Notes under the pieces: generated by a model | Told to the model about the DNA's origin: nothing | Databases searched by the model: none | Seen by the model: only the letters and a program-made list of their open reading frames with translations | Shown here: one piece after another, positions 46,650-54,803 of the stretch | How the letters are laid out: every line of letters begins with the position of its first letter | How positions within the stretch are numbered: position 1 is the first letter of the stretch | Source: Bacteroidota bacterium | Lineage (GTDB): Bacteria > Bacteroidota > Bacteroidia > AKYH767-A > 2013-40CM-41-45 | Direction of reading: 5' to 3' | Length of the DNA stretch: 64,000 bases | Assembly (NCBI GenBank): GCA_016713765.1 | Contig: JADJON010000001.1 | Span: 992,001 to 1,056,000, forward strand | Translations under genes and position numbers: made by a program

Positions 46650-46850
46650 ATTCACATTTCATAATCTATCGTTCCCTTCGATCCCTTTCCATTCGGTACC
46701 AGAAGGTGTTCAATCGAACCCTCCATCAATGAATCCTGCCAGTTCATTGCCGGAAGGCATTTGATCGAAACCTCAATCAAAGATTCCATCCCGTACCTTT
46801 CCAGAAGGCGTTCGATCGAACGCCTTCTGGAAAGGTACGGGATGGAAGGG
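46650..46850. repeat. 51-bp-period TTCGATCG repeats ending in a perfect 64-bp palindrome
   Basis: Three units start at 46701, 46752 and 46803, exactly 51 bp apart, each with an (A/G)GAAGG(T/C)(G/A)TT(C/T)(A/G)ATCGAA core. The last unit is the centre of a 64-bp palindrome (46784-46847) in which all 32 pairs match, centred on TTCGATCGAA. The 20-nt core AGAAGGCGTTCGATCGAACG is identical to that at 21139-21158, while the arms differ between loci. ORFs reading through it on both strands translate to near-identical peptides because of the symmetry and are not taken as genes. Confidence 0.88.
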
Positions 46851-46897
46851 GTAAGCCTAATATTGAAAGAAGGTCTTCTTCGAAACCCCAAAAACAC

Positions 46898-46931
46898 AAA
46901 AGGCTGCCTCAGGCAGCCTTTTTGTTTTTTT
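46898..46931. terminator. Bidirectional terminator at the end of the nuo operon
   Basis: A perfect stem AAAGGCTGCC-TCA-GGCAGCCTTT is followed on the plus strand by TTGTTTTTTT and on the minus strand by a T-rich TTGTGTTTTT. On the minus strand it lies about 120 nt beyond the nuoK stop and probably ends the nuo transcript. Confidence 0.85.
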
Positions 46932-46956
46932 GTAATTCCAACGTATACTATTCGCT

Positions 46957-47052
46957 CCTGCCGAAGCTTTAGCTTCGGCAGCTAAAATTCGCTATTCGCT
47001 ATTCGCTATTCACTATTCACTATTCACTGTTTACTGTTTACTGTTCACTATT
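46957..47052. repeat. Dispersed hairpin copy plus ATTCGCT/ATTCACT heptamers
   Basis: CCTGCCGAAGCTTTAGCTTC followed by GGCAG (46959-46983) is a copy of the dispersed element. From 46985 to 47050, 7-bp ATTCGCT units grade into ATTCACT and GTTTACT. The array ends at the nuoK stop codon. Confidence 0.88.
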
Positions 47053-47382
47053 TCACCACTTCAGCTTATTCAACGCATCAATATCCACCGTCCCGATATT
47101 CCGATAAATCATCGTCAGGATCGCCAGGCCGACTGCCACTTCTGCGGCGGCGACGGCCATGATGAAGAAGACGAAGACCTGACCGGCCGGATCAAGATGG
47201 TAGCTGGAGAATGCCGCCAGCAACAGGTTCACGGCATTGAGCATCAGTTCCACGCACATGAGAATGACGATCGCGTTACGGCGAAAGAGTACGCCGATTA
47301 CGCCGATGCTGAATAGCAGACTACTCAACAGGATGTAATGGTTCAAGGGGACCAGGCGGAGGATTTCGGTGACGTTTTCCAT
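47053..47382 (-). CDS. nuoK: NADH-quinone oxidoreductase subunit K
   Basis: NuoK is a small membrane subunit of complex I and takes part in proton translocation. The 109-residue protein has three transmembrane helices (about 14-32, 38-60 and 73-95). The conserved buried Glu is in '[20 protein letters not shown]', and the second conserved acidic residue is in '[19 protein letters not shown]'. It is the last gene of this nuo run; nuoL, nuoM and nuoN, which often follow, are not here. It begins 10 bp after the nuoJ stop. Confidence 0.95.
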   Translation of the reverse strand: MENVTEILRLVPLNHYILLSSLLFSIGVIGVLFRRNAIVILMCVELMLNAVNLLLAAFSSYHLDPAGQVFVFFIMAVAAAEVAVGLAILTMIYRNIGTVDIDALNKLKW

Positions 47383-47392
47383 GACTTCCTGC

Positions 47393-47890
47393 TTATTTGA
47401 TTTCTTTTTTACCCAACATGACGGCTCCGACCATGGCGGCGAGGAACAGGATGGAGCTGATCTCGAACGGCAGCATGAAGTCTTTGTACAACGACTGGCC
47501 GAGGTTGTGGATCAATCCGACCTGCGGACCACCCGTGCCGGTGGGGGCTGGAACTGCAGCGTTGCGCAGCGCGCCGACCAGTACGATCATCAGTAAGCCC
47601 CCGGCGACCGTAGCCGCGATTTTCTGGATCGCCGATTTGTGCGGCTCCACTTCGGCGTTCAGGTTGAGCATCATGATCACATACAGGAAGAGTACCATGA
47701 TGGCGCCGGCATAGACGATCACGTGCACCGCGGCCAGAAACTGGGCGTTGAGCAGGATGTAATGTCCGGCGATGGCGAAAAAGGTGATGATCAGGTACAA
47801 CACGCTGTGTACCGGGTTGCGGGAGACCACCACCATCAGCGCACTGAGGATGGAGAGGAAGGAGAGGAAGTAAAAGAGCGAGAGCGTCAT
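47393..47890 (-). CDS. nuoJ: NADH-quinone oxidoreductase subunit J
   Basis: The 165-residue membrane subunit of complex I has five predicted helices. The conserved third helix is '[20 protein letters not shown]', which contains the pi-bulge region typical of NuoJ/ND6. The N-terminal helices ('[20 protein letters not shown]', '[19 protein letters not shown]') and a C-terminal helix ending 'LGKKEIK' are normal. It lies 16 bp after nuoI. Confidence 0.95.
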   Translation of the reverse strand: MTLSLFYFLSFLSILSALMVVVSRNPVHSVLYLIITFFAIAGHYILLNAQFLAAVHVIVYAGAIMVLFLYVIMMLNLNAEVEPHKSAIQKIAATVAGGLLMIVLVGALRNAAVPAPTGTGGPQVGLIHNLGQSLYKDFMLPFEISSILFLAAMVGAVMLGKKEIK

Positions 47891-47906
47891 CGCTTAGGGC
47901 TTGGGG

Positions 47907-48482
47907 TCAGGAAAGGCGGTTGTGCTGAAGGGATTTGTCTTGCTTGAAAGCGGCGACCGAAGGTGTTTGACGGGGAGAAACATCCACGCGCTGATTGACG
48001 CCTTCGACTAGCTTCTCTTTCCCATAGATGAACTCACCTCGTTTGAATTCGGTCGGCACGATGCGGTCGGTGAGAAAGATGGCTTCCTTCGGACAGGCTT
48101 CTTCGCAGAGCCCGCAGAAGATGCAGCGCAGCATGTTGATCTCATACACCTTCGCGTACTTCTCTTCACGGTAAAGTTTCTCTTCGCCCTTTTGACGTTC
48201 GGCCGCTACCATGGTGATGGCTTCTGCTGGACAAGCGACCGCGCACAGGCCGCAGGCCGTGCAACGTTCGGCCCCGTTCTCGTCGCGCTTCAGCACGTGC
48301 TGTCCGCGGTAAACCGGGGCGAACTCGCGCTGCTGGTCGGGATATTGTATGGTCGCCTTTTTTTTGAAGAGGTGCCGGAAGGTGATCTTCAACCCGCCGA
48401 GGATGGCCGGCAGGTAGATCTTTTCCGAAAAGGTCATTTCCTTTTTGGCGACGACTTTGCTTCGGTTGGTCAGTGATTGCAT
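47907..48482 (-). CDS. nuoI: NADH-quinone oxidoreductase subunit I (8Fe ferredoxin type)
   Basis: NuoI carries clusters N6a and N6b that pass electrons to NuoB. The 191-residue protein has the two CxxCxxCxxxCP motifs, 'CTACGLCAVACPAEAI' and 'CIFCGLCEEACPKEAI', in the expected order. An N-terminal amphipathic region and a conserved 'LKITFRHLFKKKATIQYPDQ' precede them. The start lies 3 bp after the stop of the small gene 48486-48683, which together with a kinase gene separates nuoI from nuoH. Confidence 0.95.
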   Translation of the reverse strand: MQSLTNRSKVVAKKEMTFSEKIYLPAILGGLKITFRHLFKKKATIQYPDQQREFAPVYRGQHVLKRDENGAERCTACGLCAVACPAEAITMVAAERQKGEEKLYREEKYAKVYEINMLRCIFCGLCEEACPKEAIFLTDRIVPTEFKRGEFIYGKEKLVEGVNQRVDVSPRQTPSVAAFKQDKSLQHNRLS

Positions 48483-48485
48483 CGC

Positions 48486-48683
48486 TTATCCTTTAAAAGG
48501 ACTTTTATGGGTAATGGTGCCGTCCGGCAAGCGGTAATAAATTTTGCCAAGGAGGGAGAATACTATTGGAATTCTCCGGCGACGGTTCTCTTCAAGAGCA
48601 TTTCTGACGCCTGCATTCGCGATAGCTACTAATTCAGCCATCCGATGAAAGAATTCTGGATTGTTGATAGACTTTGCTTTCAT
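48486..48683 (-). CDS. Small protein paired with the zeta-like kinase (possible antitoxin)
   Basis: The 65-residue basic protein ('MKAKSINNPEFFHRMAELVA', 'IANAGVRNALEENRRRRIPI', 'VFSLLGKIYYRLPDGTITH') has an N-terminal helical part and a C-terminal beta-hairpin-like 'KIYYRLPDGTI'. To my recollection such small proteins often accompany zeta-toxin-type ATPases. Its start overlaps the end of the upstream kinase gene by 4 bp (ATGA), so the two are translationally coupled. That supports a toxin/antitoxin-like or kinase/partner pair. The role is inferred from context only. Confidence 0.7.
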   Translation of the reverse strand: MKAKSINNPEFFHRMAELVAIANAGVRNALEENRRRRIPIVFSLLGKIYYRLPDGTITHKSPFKG

Positions 48684-49261
48684 TTTTTAGAAAGTGTGTT
48701 TTTAAGGAAGAGGACGTGTAATGCCTCGTCGTTAACAAGCATTGATCTTCCGGATCCCTCCGCAATTCGTTTGATCTGGTCTCCAGAGTTATTTAGCAGC
48801 AGCCATTGGGCAGCCTTATTTTTATATTGATTCCAGAAGTTGGAACAGCTTCTGAAATAACGTCGGGTGACGTCGGAATCTGGTACTGCATGCCCGCCCT
48901 TTTTTACGCGTTCTTTAATCCTGGCTATGCACAATTGAGGAGAGTCCAGATAAACGAAGATAATGGTAATGTTATAGTTCTTTTGTTCGAGCCGTTTGAT
49001 CAGGCGTCCCATGAATTTGCCTGAAAGGGTTGACTCTATGATGAGGTTTTTATTCTTATCGAGGAGTAGATCAAGTCGTTTGAAGTATTCCTTGCCGGCA
49101 GCAATGGAGTTACTGTTTTTATTTTCAATTTGAAGCTCTTTGTTTATTTCGTCAGCATTCAGGAAGCGGTATCCCTTCTCTCGGATAAAAGCTCGTGCAA
49201 AGGTGGTTTTTCCGCTGCCATTGGGTCCTGCAATAATGACCAGTTCTTTCTTCGGACTCAC
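48680..49261 (-). CDS. Zeta-toxin-like P-loop kinase/ATPase inserted in the nuo operon
   Basis: The 193-residue protein has a Walker A motif at 12-19 ('IIAGPNGSGKTTFARAF'), then 'FLNADEINKEL' and 'LIIESTLSGKFMGRLIKRL', where the acidic 'ESTLSG' is typical of zeta/PezT-like proteins. 'ITIIFVYLDSPQLCIARIKE' and a basic 'VTRRYFRSCSNFWNQYKN' follow. Zeta toxins phosphorylate UDP-N-acetyl sugars; many chromosomal relatives (COG4185-type) have no tested activity. The gene lies between nuoH (12 bp upstream) and nuoI on the same strand and is visibly AT-richer than the nuo genes, which suggests acquisition. The short partner gene overlaps its stop codon. Confidence 0.82.
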   Translation of the reverse strand: MSPKKELVIIAGPNGSGKTTFARAFIREKGYRFLNADEINKELQIENKNSNSIAAGKEYFKRLDLLLDKNKNLIIESTLSGKFMGRLIKRLEQKNYNITIIFVYLDSPQLCIARIKERVKKGGHAVPDSDVTRRYFRSCSNFWNQYKNKAAQWLLLNNSGDQIKRIAEGSGRSMLVNDEALHVLFLKNTLSKK

Positions 49262-49273
49262 GGATTGGTCGAA

Positions 49274-50308
49274 TTAAGAGACTTTCCCGGTCAGCCACAT
49301 GACCAGTCCGGTAATGAAGATGTTGGCAATCGCCAACGGGATGAGGTTCTTCCAACCCAGGTTCATCAACTGGTCGTAGCGGAAGCGGGGGATGGTCCAC
49401 CGGATCCACATGAAGAAGAAGATGAAGAAGAAGATCTTGGCGAAGAGGAAGACCGTTCCCAGGATGCTCAGGATGTTCGGGTCGGTAACAAATCGCCCGA
49501 TGAACGGCATGTTATAACCACCGAAGTAAAGGGTCGAGATCACCGCGGAGGAGATGAACATGTTGATGTATTCGGCGAAGAGGTAGAAGCCGAGTTTCAT
49601 CGAGCTGTATTCGGTGTGATAGCCGCCCACCAGTTCGCTTTCGCATTCAGGCAGGTCGAAGGGCGTACGGTTGCATTCCGCGAAGGCGCAAACGATGAAG
49701 ATCAGGAAGCCCAGCGGTTGGTAGATGACATTCCAGTGAGCGCCGGCCTGTTGCTCGGCGATCTCGCGAACGCTCAGGGTGCCGGTCATCATGACGAGGG
49801 CGATGATCGCAAGCCCCATCGCGATCTCGTAGGAGATCATCTGGGACGAGGCGCGCAAGGCGCCCATCAGGGAGTATTTGTTGTTCGATGCCCAGCCGCC
49901 GATCATGATGCCATAAACACCGATGGAAACCACTCCGAACATGTAAAGAATCCCGATGTTGACATCCGTGACCTGCATGGCGTAGAATTCGCCGCCGATC
50001 GTCAAACCCTTACCCCAGGGAAGAACGGCGCTGGTCATCAAAGCGGTCGTCATCGCGACGCCCGGGCCGAGAATGAACAGCCATCGGTTCGATACGGTTG
50101 GAATGATCTCTTCCTTCATGAACAGCTTCACGCCGTCGGCCAGCGGTTGCAGGATGCCGAACGGACCAGCCCGGTTGGGACCGATACGGTCCTGCATGAA
50201 GGCCGCTACTTTTCGTTCGGCATAGGTGGAATACATCGCGATCACCAGCGAAATCGAGAAGACCGCTACGATCAGGATGATGGTGAAGATCAATTGGGAC
50301 GTCAGCAT
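49274..50308 (-). CDS. nuoH: NADH-quinone oxidoreductase subunit H
   Basis: NuoH forms much of the quinone-binding chamber at the membrane/peripheral-arm junction. The 344-residue protein has about eight helices. Conserved family segments include 'YAERKVAAFMQDRIGPNRAG', 'GILQPLADGVKLFMKEEIIP', 'SYEIAMGLAIIALVMMTGTL', 'NRTPFDLPECESELVGGYHT', 'EYSSMKLGFYLFAEY' and 'RFRYDQLMNLGWKNLIPLAI'. Length and motifs are normal. It follows the short nuoG gene after 31 bp. Confidence 0.96.
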   Translation of the reverse strand: MLTSQLIFTIILIVAVFSISLVIAMYSTYAERKVAAFMQDRIGPNRAGPFGILQPLADGVKLFMKEEIIPTVSNRWLFILGPGVAMTTALMTSAVLPWGKGLTIGGEFYAMQVTDVNIGILYMFGVVSIGVYGIMIGGWASNNKYSLMGALRASSQMISYEIAMGLAIIALVMMTGTLSVREIAEQQAGAHWNVIYQPLGFLIFIVCAFAECNRTPFDLPECESELVGGYHTEYSSMKLGFYLFAEYINMFISSAVISTLYFGGYNMPFIGRFVTDPNILSILGTVFLFAKIFFFIFFFMWIRWTIPRFRYDQLMNLGWKNLIPLAIANIFITGLVMWLTGKVS

Positions 50309-50339
50309 AGGACGATAGGGTCGGAGGTGATAATGGAGC

Positions 50340-51341
50340 TTAGTTGAGCCGGTGGCTGTCGGGGACTACGTCCACCGCATTCAGCAACGGTTTGTGCTGC
50401 GGCTCTTTCAGCGTATAATGATTTTGAGAGATCACCGAATGGCGGTCGAGTTTCGTCGGTCCTTCGATCGTCCAGTCGGATGTCTGCTTGTTCTCGAAAC
50501 GGCAGTCGTTGCAGATCCAACCGGCTTTTCCGTCAGGGGTATCCATCACTTCGCCGTATCGGTCTTTGCGCACCGTAACACGCGCCACTTCGCTGCCTTT
50601 CATCCACAGGGTCACGCGGCCGCAACACTTGCTGCAGTTGCGGTGGGCATCGAACGGATTCACATTCCAGACCCGGCTGACAAAACGGAACGTGCGGTCG
50701 GTCAGGGCGCCTACCGGACAAACATCGATCATGTTGCCGGAAAAATCGTTGTGGACAGCATTTTGGATGTAGGTGCTGATCTCGGCAACATCGCCGCGGT
50801 TGATGACCCCGTGTACGCGGCCGTCGGTCAGTTGGTCGGCCACTTTCACGCAGCGATAACAAAGGATGCAGCGGGTCATGTGCAGCTTGATCTTGCTGCC
50901 GATGTCGATCTTTTCGAACGTGCGTCGGGCGAACTTGTAGCGGGTCTTGGCCAGGCCGTGTTCGTACGCGAGATCCTGCAGGTGACATTCTCCGGCCTGG
51001 TCGCAGATCGGACAATCCAGCGGATGGTTGATGAGCAGGAACTCCACTACACCGGCGCGGGCGGCCATCAGGTCGGGTGCCGTGATGTTCTGGACTTCCA
51101 TGCCGTCCATCACCGTGGTGCGGCAGGAGGCTACCGGCTTCGGCATCGGTCGTGGATCCTTTTCGGAACCTTTCGTGACTTTCACGATGCAGGTCCGGCA
51201 ATAGCCGCCACTGGTCTTCAGCTTGGAATAATAACACATGGCCGGTGGTACGATTTCGCCGCCGATCATGCGCGCCGCCTGGAGGATCGTGGTACCGTCG
51301 GGTACTTCGATCAGGTGGCCGTCGATGGTCACTTTTGCCAT
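50340..51341 (-). CDS. nuoG: NADH-quinone oxidoreductase subunit G, short form
   Basis: NuoG carries several Fe-S clusters of the peripheral arm. The 333-residue product keeps the N-terminal 2Fe-2S ferredoxin domain (Cys in 'PAMCYYSKLKTSGGYCRTC' and 'VASCRTT'), the His-Cys 4Fe-4S site ('HPLDCPICDQAGECHLQD') and the second 4Fe-4S site ('TRCILCYRCVKVAD...VCPVGAL'). A Cys-rich 'HRNCSKCCGRVTLWMKGSEV' start of the next domain is also kept. It then ends, lacking the large molybdopterin-oxidoreductase-like region that makes many NuoG proteins 700-900 residues. Short forms are known in Bacteroidota, so this is probably natural. The reading frame ends cleanly before nuoH. Confidence 0.9.
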   Translation of the reverse strand: MAKVTIDGHLIEVPDGTTILQAARMIGGEIVPPAMCYYSKLKTSGGYCRTCIVKVTKGSEKDPRPMPKPVASCRTTVMDGMEVQNITAPDLMAARAGVVEFLLINHPLDCPICDQAGECHLQDLAYEHGLAKTRYKFARRTFEKIDIGSKIKLHMTRCILCYRCVKVADQLTDGRVHGVINRGDVAEISTYIQNAVHNDFSGNMIDVCPVGALTDRTFRFVSRVWNVNPFDAHRNCSKCCGRVTLWMKGSEVARVTVRKDRYGEVMDTPDGKAGWICNDCRFENKQTSDWTIEGPTKLDRHSVISQNHYTLKEPQHKPLLNAVDVVPDSHRLN

Positions 51342-51411
51342 TCGTTCTGTTTCATTGCGCCTGCTCGGGTGGGTTACGAACCGGCGATATTCGTCATGAC
51401 TAACGGAAGCC

Positions 51412-52755
51412 TCAGGCTTCGGTCAGTTGGTTGATACGGTAATAGTGCCGCACATCCTTGATACGTGTGGGATTTTGTACGTACTCTTCGAACTCTTTCC
51501 GGAAGTGTCGGATGGCACTGGCCACGGGCCAGGCGGCCGCGTCGCCAAGCGGGCAGATGGTCTTGCCTTCGATCTTGCTCTGGATATCCCACAGCAACTC
51601 GATATCGCTCATGTCACCGTGTCCGTCGAGGATACGGTGCAGGATCTTCTCCATCCAGCCGGTGCCTTCCCGACACGGACTGCACTGGCCACAGGATTCA
51701 TGGTGGTAGAAGCGGGTGAAGTTCCAGAGGTTCTTGACGATGCTGGTGTCTTCGTCCATCACGATGAAGCCGCCGGAGCCAAGCATGGTGCCGGTGGCGA
51801 AACCGCCATCCGCGAGGGATTCGTACGACATCAGGCGAGGTTCGCCGTTGGCCGTTTTCAGGATGAGATCGGCGGGAAGAATCGGAACGGAAGAGCCGCC
51901 GGCGACTACCGCCTTCAGCTTTTTACCGTTACGGATACCACCGCAGTATGCTTCGGAGTAAATGAATTCTTCTACCGGTACGCCGAGTTCGATCTCGTAA
52001 ACGCCCGGTTTGTTGATATGGCCGCTGGCGGAGATCAGTTTGGTACCGGTGCTCTTACCGATACCGATAGCCGCATAGGCATCGCCCCCGTCGTTCACGA
52101 TCGGTACGACCGCGGCAATGGTTTCTACGTTGTTCACTACGGTCGGACAACCGTACAGACCCGCGATAGCTGGGAACGGAGGCTTGATGCGCGGATTGCC
52201 ACGCTTGCCTTCGAGTGATTCTAATAATGCTGTTTCTTCGCCGCAGATGTAAGCGCCGGCACCGACCTGTACGTACAGGTCGAGATCGTAGCCGGAGCCG
52301 AGGATATTCTTGCCCAGCCAACCGTTGGCGTATGCTTCCCGGATGGCTTGTTCAAGGACACGGGCGACATAGAAATATTCGCCGCGGATGTAGATGTACG
52401 AGGTGTGTGCGCCCAGCGCAAAACTGGACGTGATCATGCCTTCCACCAGGAGGTGGGGAATCCGCTCCATCAGGTAGCGGTCTTTGAACGTGCCTGGCTC
52501 GGATTCGTCGGCGTTGCAAACGAGATAACGCGGTACGCCCGGAGGCTTCGCGAGAAAACTCCACTTCATACCGGTCGGGAAGCCCGCACCGCCGCGGCCG
52601 CGCAAGCCGGATTTTTTCACCTCCTCGACGACCGCCTCCGGCGTCATCGTCTTGATCGCTTTCTCCACCGAAGCGTAACCGCCGTTTTTACGGTACACCT
52701 CGTAAGTCTGGATGCCCGGAATCCGGTCGTTTTGCAGGAGCAGTTTCTTTCCCAT
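51412..52755 (-). CDS. nuoF: NADH-quinone oxidoreductase subunit F
   Basis: NuoF binds NADH and FMN and holds cluster N3, the electron entry point of complex I. The 447-residue protein shows 'SGLRGRGGAGFPTGMKWSFL' (NADH/FMN Gly-rich loop), 'YLVCNADESEPGTFKDR' and 'GAGAYICGEETALLESLEG'. The cluster ligands are in 'ESCGQCSPCREGTGWM', with a distal Cys in 'GKTICPLGDAAAWP'. It starts 3 bp after nuoE, which ensures coordinated synthesis of the NuoE/NuoF pair. A 70-bp gap follows before nuoG. Confidence 0.97.
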   Translation of the reverse strand: MGKKLLLQNDRIPGIQTYEVYRKNGGYASVEKAIKTMTPEAVVEEVKKSGLRGRGGAGFPTGMKWSFLAKPPGVPRYLVCNADESEPGTFKDRYLMERIPHLLVEGMITSSFALGAHTSYIYIRGEYFYVARVLEQAIREAYANGWLGKNILGSGYDLDLYVQVGAGAYICGEETALLESLEGKRGNPRIKPPFPAIAGLYGCPTVVNNVETIAAVVPIVNDGGDAYAAIGIGKSTGTKLISASGHINKPGVYEIELGVPVEEFIYSEAYCGGIRNGKKLKAVVAGGSSVPILPADLILKTANGEPRLMSYESLADGGFATGTMLGSGGFIVMDEDTSIVKNLWNFTRFYHHESCGQCSPCREGTGWMEKILHRILDGHGDMSDIELLWDIQSKIEGKTICPLGDAAAWPVASAIRHFRKEFEEYVQNPTRIKDVRHYYRINQLTEA

Positions 52756-52758
52756 GGA

Positions 52759-53295
52759 TCAGACGTTACGTGGTTCGGGAGTGTCGGTATAGGATTTACG
52801 CTTGTTGTCGGCCCGGAAACGGTCCACGAGTTGATCGACTTTCTGCAAGTTGAGGTTCTCGTAATAGTCGGCGCCGACCTGCATCATCGGAGCGGTGCCG
52901 CAGGAGCCGAGGCATTCCACCGATTTGAGGGTGAACATGCCGTCGGCAGTGGTCTGTCCGACTTTGATGTTCAGTTTCTTTTCGAGGTGACGAATCACGT
53001 CTTCCGCTCCCAACAACCAGCACGAACTCGTCCGGCAGACTTCAATCACGCACTTGCCAACCGGTTTGAGGTTGAACATGGAATAGAACGAGGCGACTTC
53101 GTAAACCTCGATCGGCTGCAGCTTGAGTAAGGAAGCGACGTAGTCCATTACCGGCGCGCTCAGCCAACCGTCAAATTCGGCTTGGGCAATGTGCAATACC
53201 GGAATCAGCGCCGACTTCTGCCGGCCCTCCGGATAACGCGCGATCAGCTCCTGTACGAGCTTCAGCGATTCGTCGGAGAATTTTATTTGAGTCAT
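52759..53295 (-). CDS. nuoE: NADH-quinone oxidoreductase subunit E
   Basis: The 178-residue thioredoxin-fold subunit carries 2Fe-2S cluster N1a and works with NuoF. The four ligands are in 'VCRTSSCWLLGAED' (CxxxxC) and 'VECLGSCGTAPMMQVG' (CxxxC). The N-terminal helical bundle 'KSALIPVLHIAQAEFDGWLS' and 'EVYEVASFYSMFNLKPVGK' are typical. A 285-bp spacer filled with heptamer repeats separates it from nuoD upstream. Confidence 0.96.
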   Translation of the reverse strand: MTQIKFSDESLKLVQELIARYPEGRQKSALIPVLHIAQAEFDGWLSAPVMDYVASLLKLQPIEVYEVASFYSMFNLKPVGKCVIEVCRTSSCWLLGAEDVIRHLEKKLNIKVGQTTADGMFTLKSVECLGSCGTAPMMQVGADYYENLNLQKVDQLVDRFRADNKRKSYTDTPEPRNV

Positions 53296-53580
53296 GGGTG
53301 AATTCGATCTGACTTGTACTGATTAGGGGCGAATAGCGAATAGTGAATAGCGAAGAGTGAATTGGGTCGGATTGAATTTCTTTTACACAGGAAAGAATAG
53401 TCTTCTCTCTACTCTTGCCTTACAAGCACTTTCAAGCTTTTACTTATCCAAAAGCTAATTACGAATGACCATTTACTATTTACTGTTCGCTATTCGCTAT
53501 TCACTATTTACTGTTCACTATTTACTGTTCACTGTTCACTGTTCACTGTTCACTGTTCACTATTCACTGTTCACTCCCCC
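53296..53580. repeat. Heptamer arrays inside the nuo operon (nuoD-nuoE spacer)
   Basis: Positions 53328-53362 hold GCGAATA/GTGAATA units, and 53468-53577 a long ATTCGCT-to-ATTCACT/GTTCACT array. Between them is plain AT-rich sequence. This is the only long gap within the nuoA-nuoK run and ends at the nuoD stop codon. Confidence 0.88.
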
Positions 53581-54792
53581 TCAGGCATCCAACTCCCCCG
53601 CAATCACATTCATCGAACTCATGGTCAGGATGGCGTCGCTGAGGAAGCCTCCTTTGATCATTTCGGGATAGGCCTGGTAGTAGATGAAGCAGGGTCGGCG
53701 GAAATGCAGGCGGAAGGGCTGGCGGCCACCGTCGCTGACGAGGTAGAAGCCGAGTTCGCCGTTGCCGCCTTCGACGCAATGGTAAACTTCCCCGACGGGA
53801 ACGTCCGTTTCACCCATCACGATCTTGAAATGATAGATGAGCGCTTCCATGTTGTTATACACGTCCTCCTTCGGAGGGAGATAGAAGGAGGGTACATCGG
53901 CATGGAAGCTGGTCTGGTCATCGAGTTTTTCCAACTTCTCCATTGCCTGGCGGATGATCGACAGGCTCTGCCACATTTCTTCCTCGCGTACCATGAAGCG
54001 GTCATAGGTGTCGCCGTTCACGCCGACCGGAATATCGAATTGGAAATCCTGATAAGAAGAATAAGGATTCATCACGCGGACGTCGTAGTCGACGCCGGCA
54101 GCGCGAAGGTTCGGGCCGCTGAAGCTGTAGGATAATGCCTTCTCCGCCGTAATCGGGCCGCAGCCGATGGTGCGGTCCATGAAGATGCGGTTGCGCATCA
54201 CCAGGCTTTCGAATTCCTTCAGTCCGGCAGGTAGTTCTTTCAGGAGGTGTTTGATCTTGCGCCAAACCGTTTCATTGAACGGTCGCTCCAGGCCGCCGAT
54301 GCGACCGATGTTGGTCGTCAGGCGGGCACCGCAGATCTCTTCGTAGATCTCGTAAATGAATTCGCGCCACTGGAAAACATACAGGAAGCCGGTCATGGCG
54401 CCGGTATCCACGGCGATCACGCTGTTGCAGACCAGGTGATCCGCAATGCGCGCCAGTTCCATGATGATGACACGCAGGTAGTCGACGCGTTTCGGGATCT
54501 CTGCTTTGATCAGTTTCTCCACCGTCATGTGCCACCCCATGTTGTTGATGGGGGAGGAGCAGTAGTTGAGACGGTCGGTCAGCGGCGTGACCTGATAAAA
54601 CGGCTTGTGCTCGGCGAGTTTCTCGAATGCCCGATGGATATAACCGATCGTAGGCTCGGAGTCGATGATGATCTCGCCGTCCATTTTCAGGACGTTCTGG
54701 AAAATACCGTGCGTGGCCGGATGGGTAGGACCCAGGTTGAGGGTCGAATATTCTTTGGGTTCTTCCGTCAGCGGAAGTTTGATCGAATCCAT
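53581..54792 (-). CDS. nuoD: NADH-quinone oxidoreductase subunit D (49 kDa type)
   Basis: NuoD forms the quinone-reduction site with NuoB. The 403-residue protein contains '[20 protein letters not shown]', where the 'HPATHG' loop interacts with quinone, and '[20 protein letters not shown]'. '[20 protein letters not shown]', '[15 protein letters not shown]', '[20 protein letters not shown]' and a C-terminal 'GELDA' region follow. Length is normal. It begins 11 bp after nuoC. Confidence 0.97.
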   Translation of the reverse strand: MDSIKLPLTEEPKEYSTLNLGPTHPATHGIFQNVLKMDGEIIIDSEPTIGYIHRAFEKLAEHKPFYQVTPLTDRLNYCSSPINNMGWHMTVEKLIKAEIPKRVDYLRVIIMELARIADHLVCNSVIAVDTGAMTGFLYVFQWREFIYEIYEEICGARLTTNIGRIGGLERPFNETVWRKIKHLLKELPAGLKEFESLVMRNRIFMDRTIGCGPITAEKALSYSFSGPNLRAAGVDYDVRVMNPYSSYQDFQFDIPVGVNGDTYDRFMVREEEMWQSLSIIRQAMEKLEKLDDQTSFHADVPSFYLPPKEDVYNNMEALIYHFKIVMGETDVPVGEVYHCVEGGNGELGFYLVSDGGRQPFRLHFRRPCFIYYQAYPEMIKGGFLSDAILTMSSMNVIAGELDA

Positions 54793-54803
54793 GCGGGTGC
54801 GGT

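Noticed and set aside
46650..46850. Possible integron attC-like sites
   Set aside because: The palindromes lack recognisable R'/R'' core sites (GTTRRRY), perfect symmetry is atypical for attC, and no integrase or gene cassettes are adjacent.
46652..46985. Small ORFs on both strands through the 64-bp palindrome
   Set aside because: Both translate to the same 'SIPYLSRRRSIERLLERYGM' string because the DNA is symmetric; no start signals or independent support.
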